NCBI RefSeq assembly: GCF_002812085.1
Contig: NZ_NPDM01000002.1
Location: 682,001 to 746,000 of the forward strand
Direction: 5' to 3'
Source of the DNA: Leptospira levettii
Lineage (GTDB): Bacteria; Spirochaetota; Leptospiria; Leptospirales; Leptospiraceae
DNA: 64,000 nt
The first letter of the stretch is position 1. Every line of letters begins with the position of its first letter. Both the position numbers and the translations under genes were made by a program. Below the pieces are notes generated by a model. It did no database searches and was not told where the DNA came from. It worked only from the letters and a program-made list of their open reading frames with translations. This document shows, piece by piece, positions 58,297-64,000 of this stretch.

Positions 58297-59823
58297 ATGA
58301 AATACATCCACCTTATCCTTGTTCTAATATCAATTGCATTTGGGAATTGCAAAACTCATGCAAATGATGATGAAAAAAACTCAGTTTTACTTTTGGCAGT
58401 TTTATCCGCTACTTCCTGTTCTTCAGGAGATTCATTGAATGACCCTTGTGAACAATACAGTGGTGGAGAAACAACAACATTCGATTCAACAGAATCCGCA
58501 TTTGATCTAGAAGCTGCGAATGTTCTAGATTCAAAAAGGTCCATTGATTTCCAAGATGGAAATGCTAACTTTAATCGGACTTGGTTACCAGCAGGTAATT
58601 CTTCTGTTGCTGGACTTGGACCCGTTTTTAATAACAGGTCTTGCCAAAGTTGCCATGTCAAAGATGGACGAGGTCGTCCCCCTGCGGACGGAACAAGTTT
58701 ATCCTCTATGTTAATTCGTTTGAGTGTTCCAGGAAATAACCCAACAACTGGGGGACCTCTTGCCATGACAAATTTCGGAACACAATTAAATACAGAAGGG
58801 ATTACCGAATATGGGACTGGCACACAAATTCCAAAAGAAGGAATTGTTACGATTACCTATACAGAAGAACCAGGCAACTTTCCCGATGGAGAAACCTACT
58901 CTTTAAGGAAACCAAATTATGCAATCACATGGAATGTGGGAGGTGGTGCCACACAAATCAATGTCACAAATCCTGGCCAACCTTACCACCCAACAAACAA
59001 TGCTTCTGGATCCTATTTCATCTCACCAAGAACTGCTCCTATGATGCCCGGACTAGGTTTATTGGAAGCAATTCCAGAGGCCACCATACGATCGTTTGCT
59101 GATGAATTGGATACAAATGGTGATGGGATTTCAGGTAGACCCAATATTGTATGGGATACCTCACAAGCAAAAACCTTCTTAGGAAGATTTGGTTGGAAAG
59201 CAAACCAACCGAATTTAAACCACCAAAATGCAAGTGCCTTTCTTGGTGACATGGGACTCACTACTTCCGTTTTTCCAACAGAAAATTGTGCGACAGGACA
59301 ATCCTTATGTTCTTCTAGTCCCACTGGGAACGGAACAAATCCAGAAATTTCAAATGATCGATTAGCGAGAGTTACATTCTATACTAGTTTAGTTAGTGTA
59401 CCTGGACGAAGGGGATGGAAAACTGAAGATGTGAGAAGAGGAAAAGAAATTTTCATTCAAATAGGATGTGCATCTTGTCATATCCCAAGAATCAAAACAG
59501 GCGACCACCCTATCCCTGAAATTGCAAACCAAGAGATTCGTCCCTATACGGATTTACTCATCCATGATATGGGTGATGGACTTAGCGATTTTCGATCTGA
59601 TTTTAAAGCAAACGGAAATGAATGGAGAACTACACCTTTATGGGGATTGGGACTCATTGAAAGGGTCAATGGACATGAACTTCTGTTACATGACGGAAGG
59701 GCAAGAGGAATCCAAGAAGCGATTCTTTGGCATGGTGGCGAAGCCGAACAAACCAAAAATAATTTTAAGTCATTATCAAAAGACCAGAGAACCAAATTAA
59801 TTTCATTTCTAAAATCATTATGA
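58297..59823 (+). CDS. Di-haem thiol-oxidoreductase-like lipoprotein (COG3488)
   Basis: This 508-residue exported lipoprotein (lipobox AFGNC, Cys 18) has two c-type haem motifs, CQSCH at residues 116-120 and CASCH at ~391-395, in a cytochrome-c-peroxidase-like fold. It matches the predicted thiol oxidoreductase family COG3488, usually next to imelysin genes. Likely a periplasmic redox partner that reduces or releases iron for the neighbouring proteins. The post-lipobox stretch has KNSVLLLAVLSATSC. It starts ten bases after the imelysin gene and its stop overlaps the next start. Confidence 0.88.
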   Translation: MKYIHLILVLISIAFGNCKTHANDDEKNSVLLLAVLSATSCSSGDSLNDPCEQYSGGETTTFDSTESAFDLEAANVLDSKRSIDFQDGNANFNRTWLPAGNSSVAGLGPVFNNRSCQSCHVKDGRGRPPADGTSLSSMLIRLSVPGNNPTTGGPLAMTNFGTQLNTEGITEYGTGTQIPKEGIVTITYTEEPGNFPDGETYSLRKPNYAITWNVGGGATQINVTNPGQPYHPTNNASGSYFISPRTAPMMPGLGLLEAIPEATIRSFADELDTNGDGISGRPNIVWDTSQAKTFLGRFGWKANQPNLNHQNASAFLGDMGLTTSVFPTENCATGQSLCSSSPTGNGTNPEISNDRLARVTFYTSLVSVPGRRGWKTEDVRRGKEIFIQIGCASCHIPRIKTGDHPIPEIANQEIRPYTDLLIHDMGDGLSDFRSDFKANGNEWRTTPLWGLGLIERVNGHELLLHDGRARGIQEAILWHGGEAEQTKNNFKSLSKDQRTKLISFLKSL

Positions 59824-60956
59824 AACAAAATAGTATTTTATCAAAAATTTTATTCTATAGTTTCTACATACTTTTGATTAGTTGTGGTCCAAAACCTGGC
59901 CAATCCTCAGACAATTCCCAAATATTAGGACTTGTTGATACTTACTTTCGAAATTATTCAACTTCCAGTTTGTTACTTGACATTTCGAATAACCTAATCC
60001 TTCCTAAGTATACCAATTTAAACAATAAAATCACAAATCTTCAGACTGCAGCCAATACATATGTAACTACAACCGATGTGACAAACCTTACAAATCTAAG
60101 AAATGCTTGGATAGAAGCAGATTTAGCATATCGGCAAATTGAATGGGCATATTTTGGACCTGCTTCTATTCCTTATAATGTATATTTATACTTAGATAGT
60201 TTTACAAGATCCTATCCGATTGACCCAACTTCGATAGAATCCAAAATCACTTCTAATCTAGCACCAACGGGATTAAGAGTGGATGGTATGGATGCAGTAG
60301 AATACCTACTCTTCAAAGACAATGCAACAACTACCAATACAGCTTTTGCCGATACAAATCGAAAAACATACCTAACAAAACTCATCCAAGATATCAAAAC
60401 ACAATCAGGATTATTACTATATCATTGGGATCAATCGAGATCATCTTCCTTTTATAATTCCTTCACAAGTGCGGGAAAAGGAAGTGTTGAATATCCAAAT
60501 ACAAAAGACGGTTTAACGGAAATTACAAACCAATTGGTTTTTTTCTGCAATACAATGATCGATATCAAAATTGCTGAACCGTCCGGATTACGTGCATCCA
60601 ATCTAGGTGTGAAAGATATTACAAAAGTCGAAACTCCCTATGCAAATTTATCTTTTGACTCACTCATCCAAAACTTACAAGGTATTTCTGATTTAGGAGA
60701 TGTGGGACTTTATCGATTTTTAGATATTAGAAATGAATCCATCGTCCCAAGATTACAAGATCAAATTAAAACAACAATTTCATCTGTTAATTCCCTCAAA
60801 ACAAAGTATGGAACGTTCCAAAATGCAATCACAAACGGAAACCAAGATGTAGAAGCAATGTTAGGTGAATTCAAAAAACTCCGAGTGATTATCAGTACAG
60901 AATTAATCAGTTCTCTTGGCGGAACCATTGGGGCCAGTACAAATGACGGTGATTAA
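59820..60956 (+). CDS. Second imelysin-family lipoprotein (COG3489-like)
   Basis: This 378-residue lipoprotein has a signal with lipobox FYILLISC (Cys ~22) and an imelysin-type helical domain. The motif reads GMDAVEYLLF (~residue 157), where Asp replaces the His of GxHxxE; this is common in the COG3489 branch. Loss of the His suggests a structural or different metal-binding role. The start overlaps the previous stop by four bases (ATGA), and the next gene begins inside its last 14 bases. Confidence 0.85.
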   Translation: MKQNSILSKILFYSFYILLISCGPKPGQSSDNSQILGLVDTYFRNYSTSSLLLDISNNLILPKYTNLNNKITNLQTAANTYVTTTDVTNLTNLRNAWIEADLAYRQIEWAYFGPASIPYNVYLYLDSFTRSYPIDPTSIESKITSNLAPTGLRVDGMDAVEYLLFKDNATTTNTAFADTNRKTYLTKLIQDIKTQSGLLLYHWDQSRSSSFYNSFTSAGKGSVEYPNTKDGLTEITNQLVFFCNTMIDIKIAEPSGLRASNLGVKDITKVETPYANLSFDSLIQNLQGISDLGDVGLYRFLDIRNESIVPRLQDQIKTTISSVNSLKTKYGTFQNAITNGNQDVEAMLGEFKKLRVIISTELISSLGGTIGASTNDGD

Positions 60957-62268
60957 ATATCTTAATCAACCCGTCTCCTCATTATCCTTACATTTCTTTC
61001 GTTTTGGTTACGGGCTTGCAACTACCATCATCATCATTCGGTATTTTTATTTTGGATGGATCCATACATACCTAATCCAACCAACTTTTTTCTTCAAACA
61101 TTTTGGTTGGGGATGGGTTCCAAATTTACCTCCAACTTTTACATACCTATTATTTATCATTTTGCTCTTGAGTTCGATTGGTATTTTATTTGGTTATTTT
61201 GTTCGAACAAATCTTTTGGTTTTTACAATCGGTTTCACTTGGTTCCATTTTTCAGATGCGACCATTTACCTGAATCATTATTATCTGGTATCAATTCTTG
61301 GTTTTTTACTCTGGTTATCGCCGATCTCAAAATACGATACACCAATTTTCGGAATTCAAAATTGGATCCAAACTCCAATGCCAATCACCAAACTATGGGT
61401 ATACGCATTCCGATTACAAATTGGATTGGTCTATTTTTTCGGTGGAATTGCTAAACTACAACCTGATTGGATGTGGGAAGCCTTACCATTAAAATTATGG
61501 TTGTACCAATCGGAAGGGAAACTACCTTGGCTCGATCCAATTCTTGGATTACCAGTTACCGCATATGTTTTCTCCTGGATTGGAATCCTCTTTGATCTAT
61601 CGATTCCTTTTTTATTAGCTTTCAGCCGGTATCGATTGGTAACATGGAGTGTAGTCCTTCTCTTTCATACGTTTACTTCATTTTTGTTTCCGATAGGCGT
61701 TTTCCCAATTGTGATGAGTTTATCCTCGCTCATTTTTTTTCCACCTAACTGGCCAAAACAAATATGGAACGGAATTTTAAATCAGAATGATAGACAAGTT
61801 CAGTTGGAAAACAAATTGGATGAAATTTCATCAAACAGTCGTTTATTTATAACTGAATGGATTCTCGTTGTTTTTCTCTTATTCCAAGTTTTGATTCCTT
61901 TTCGCCATATATTTTATCCTGGTCAGGTAATTTGGACTGAAGAAGGAATTAAATTTTCATGGCAAGTGATGGTAGCTGATAAAGTAGGAGAAGCTCTCTT
62001 TTTTGCCCAAGGAAAAACCATTGATCCAAGAAACGAACTAACAGAATACCAATACAGAATGATGGTGATTCAACCCGAACACATCATTCAATATGCCAAA
62101 CACATCCAATCAAAACTGGCGCTCGAGACAGGCCAAAGAGACATACCAGTCTATGTACAATCCAATGTCTCATTGAACGGCAAACAAGCAAAACCTTTGT
62201 TTGCTCCAAATTTAGATATAACGAAAATCGAACCAAATTTTTTACCATTAAAAGGACTCAATCGATGA
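60943..62268 (+). CDS. HTTM/vitamin-K-dependent-carboxylase-like membrane protein
   Basis: This 441-residue polytopic protein has about eight membrane helices followed by a C-terminal soluble part. The helix region contains VYFFGGIAKLQPDWMWEALPLKLWL; the soluble part has FSWQVMVADKVGEALFF and YRMMVIQPEHIIQYAKH, then SLNGKQAKPLFAPNLDI. These segments match the HTTM/VKGC family, related to vertebrate vitamin-K-dependent gamma-glutamyl carboxylase. Carboxylation of Glu in a neighbouring protein is one idea, but the bacterial reaction is unknown. The ATG at 60943 overlaps the preceding imelysin by 14 bases, and the stop overlaps the receptor start by four (ATGA). Confidence 0.83.
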   Translation: MTVIKYLNQPVSSLSLHFFRFGYGLATTIIIIRYFYFGWIHTYLIQPTFFFKHFGWGWVPNLPPTFTYLLFIILLLSSIGILFGYFVRTNLLVFTIGFTWFHFSDATIYLNHYYLVSILGFLLWLSPISKYDTPIFGIQNWIQTPMPITKLWVYAFRLQIGLVYFFGGIAKLQPDWMWEALPLKLWLYQSEGKLPWLDPILGLPVTAYVFSWIGILFDLSIPFLLAFSRYRLVTWSVVLLFHTFTSFLFPIGVFPIVMSLSSLIFFPPNWPKQIWNGILNQNDRQVQLENKLDEISSNSRLFITEWILVVFLLFQVLIPFRHIFYPGQVIWTEEGIKFSWQVMVADKVGEALFFAQGKTIDPRNELTEYQYRMMVIQPEHIIQYAKHIQSKLALETGQRDIPVYVQSNVSLNGKQAKPLFAPNLDITKIEPNFLPLKGLNR

Positions 62269-64000
62269 ATACTTTCCGATTCCGTTTTCTATTATTTGTT
62301 ATCCTCTTTTTCTTTCTTAGTCATAACATTTACACACAATCTAGTACAGAAGAGAAAGAAACAGCTCCTCAAAAAAACGAAGGAATCCATGTCATTGGTA
62401 ACAAAAAAGAAGACCTAAAAAAAATCCCAGGTTCAGCCTATATTCTAGATAATAAATATCTACAAGAAGCATCACCAACTGATCCAATGGAAGCTTTACG
62501 GAGAGCTCCTGGAGCAAGTGTTCGGTTCCAGGATGCTGCAGGACTCACACCTAATATTGGTTTTAGAGGAGTAAGTAATGAAGAATCAAGGAAAACTTTA
62601 ATCCTTGAAGATGGGATTCTCACATCACTTTCTCCATATGGACAACCTGAAAGTTATTATTCACCCTCTATTGAAAGAATGGAACGAATTGAAGTGATCA
62701 AAGGATCTGGTTCCATATTATTTGGACCAAATACGATTGGTGGAATTGTGAATTTTGTCACCAAACGTCCACCAGTTGAATCAACCTTTTATACAAAAAA
62801 CGTAGGCGGTGAAAATGGATACCTTTCCACCTATAATTCCTATGGTAAAAGTTTTGGATCCAGTGCATTTGAAGTTTCTCTTCTAAGAAAACAAGGAAAT
62901 GGATTTCGTAATTACCAAAATTTTGACGTTACAGAAGGAAATGTAAAATGGATCCAAGATTGGAATGAAAACCATAGTACTACTATCAAATTAGGTTATC
63001 ATATGCAAAATGCCCAGTCGACTTACTTAGGTTTGTCGCAAGGTTTATTTTGGAAAGACCCAAGAATTAATCCTGCCAAATATGATGAAAAACAATTAAA
63101 TCGTAGCCAAACCGTTATTTCTCATAACTGGAAATTAACAGATGAACATTCCATCATCATTCGAGGATATGTTTCCCAAGCGGAAAGAAATTGGGCAAGG
63201 CAAGACTTTTTATCTGGAAAATCAGATGAAGGGGGATATTTGAATCCACCAACCGATACACTTAGGACCTACTCGCCAGGAATCATTGGCAACCGACCTG
63301 GTGACAGTATCTATATGCGGGAAACATATACGAGCAGGGACCAATCCTTTTTAGTTGGTGGATTGGAAACAAAACTGGAATCCAAATTTTCTACCTTTGG
63401 TATCAAACACGAAACTGACCTTGGAATCAGATTCCATGGTGAAAATAATCTTACCCAAACGAATGTTAAAAAAACTGATGATCCATTAGGGTATCTAACC
63501 AAAGCAAGTTTGCAAGAAGAATCCCTAACTAATAATTTACTACAACCTTCACTGCCGAATTTTAATCTAAACCGACAAGAAAGAAAAATTGAAGCCTTTG
63601 CCTCTTACTTCCAAGACAGAATCCAATTATCAGAGAACTGGAAATTGATTCCAGGGATTCGATATGAAGAAGTGAGACAAAAAGCAATTACAACTAGAAG
63701 GCAAGCGACACAAGAAGATTATAGATTAGGCGCTGTTTTACCCAATGATGTTTCTGTGAATAGAAGAAGTTCAAGTGAATCCAGAACTCATATCATACTT
63801 CCTGGAATTGGAATTACATATGATATCACAAAAAAATTCATTTGGTTTTCGGGTGCACACAAAGGATTTTCTCCACCTACCTTTGGTACTTCCTTTAGCC
63901 CACAAGGGAATGACTATCGACTCAAACCAGAAACTTCTACAAATTACGAATCCGGTATACGAGGTGATTTAACTTCTTATCTTTATACAGAGCTAGTTGG
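62265..64000 (+). CDS. FecA-like TonB-dependent receptor, 5' part
   Basis: This outer-membrane receptor continues past the window end; 578 codons are visible. The signal peptide is residues 1-24. A TonB-box-like segment GIHVIGNKKEDL follows, then the plug domain: EALRRAPGASVRFQ, TPNIGFRGV, ILEDGILTSLSPYGQPE and MERIEVIKGSGSILFGPNTIGG. These are the plug blocks of FecA-type ferric siderophore/citrate receptors. Barrel strands follow. ATG at 62265 overlaps the upstream stop (ATGA). Ligand is probably a ferric complex, inferred from the cluster and the plug type. Confidence 0.92.
   Translation, partial: MNTFRFRFLLFVILFFFLSHNIYTQSSTEEKETAPQKNEGIHVIGNKKEDLKKIPGSAYILDNKYLQEASPTDPMEALRRAPGASVRFQDAAGLTPNIGFRGVSNEESRKTLILEDGILTSLSPYGQPESYYSPSIERMERIEVIKGSGSILFGPNTIGGIVNFVTKRPPVESTFYTKNVGGENGYLSTYNSYGKSFGSSAFEVSLLRKQGNGFRNYQNFDVTEGNVKWIQDWNENHSTTIKLGYHMQNAQSTYLGLSQGLFWKDPRINPAKYDEKQLNRSQTVISHNWKLTDEHSIIIRGYVSQAERNWARQDFLSGKSDEGGYLNPPTDTLRTYSPGIIGNRPGDSIYMRETYTSRDQSFLVGGLETKLESKFSTFGIKHETDLGIRFHGENNLTQTNVKKTDDPLGYLTKASLQEESLTNNLLQPSLPNFNLNRQERKIEAFASYFQDRIQLSENWKLIPGIRYEEVRQKAITTRRQATQEDYRLGAVLPNDVSVNRRSSSESRTHIILPGIGITYDITKKFIWFSGAHKGFSPPTFGTSFSPQGNDYRLKPETSTNYESGIRGDLTSYLYTELV

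Overview
The window looks like chromosomal DNA of a spirochaete of the genus Leptospira, probably a free-living (saprophytic) species. The evidence is low-GC, A/T-rich DNA, many exported lipoproteins with leptospiral lipoboxes, a DUF1577-type protein, and a complete kdp potassium locus. The genus is inferred from gene content and style, because no rRNA lies in the window. Coding density is high: I find no gene-free stretch longer than about 260 bases, and no tRNA, rRNA, insertion sequence, phage or CRISPR.

Layout. 1-4.7 kb (+): the 3' end of ispG (isoprenoid synthesis), a DUF2339/DUF3999 envelope pair and a DUF1499 lipoprotein. 4.8-16 kb (-): a tight run of an alpha-2-macroglobulin-like protease trap, a membrane sulfatase-fold enzyme and carB. 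16.3-28.1 kb (-): a lipoprotein/porin pair, an unknown exported protein, and the kdpABCDE potassium system with its own outer-membrane porin. Eleven-base-period direct repeats lie upstream of both kdpA and that porin. 28.1-31.5 kb (-): a three-gene operon of unknown function. 31.6-39.8 kb: rsmE, a LolA-like gene, a eukaryote-like guaB, a DUF1577/PilZ-like protein, a radical SAM enzyme, an EAL protein and a very small lipoprotein. 39.8-46 kb: tmk, then a six-gene metal (probably zinc) uptake operon of lipoprotein, outer-membrane porin, binding protein, ATPase, permease and a methyltransferase. It is preceded by a perfect 10-3-10 palindrome. 46-51.7 kb (-): amidohydrolase, acyl-CoA dehydrogenase, chemoreceptor and acyltransferase. 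51.8-53.2 kb (+): a COG0523 GTPase, whose promoter carries two copies of the same GCAAC-N3-GTTGC-type palindrome. 53-56.8 kb (-): a HEAT-repeat lipoprotein, an unknown exported protein and an SGNH hydrolase. 57-64 kb (+): an overlapping iron-type cluster of imelysin, di-haem thiol-oxidoreductase-like protein, second imelysin, vitamin-K-carboxylase-like membrane protein and FecA-like TonB receptor. It is headed by a Fur-box-like 9-1-9 palindrome.

Three nutrient modules stand out, each pairing an outer-membrane route with an inner-membrane or periplasmic machine and with its own candidate operator: potassium (KdpE-like direct repeats), zinc (Zur-like palindromes shared by two separate loci) and iron (Fur-like palindrome). 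These regulatory links were read directly from the sequence, but protein binding is inferred. The most novel points are the shared zinc-type operators, the KdpE-like repeats that place a porin in the potassium regulon, and the vitamin-K-carboxylase-like protein inside an iron gene cluster.
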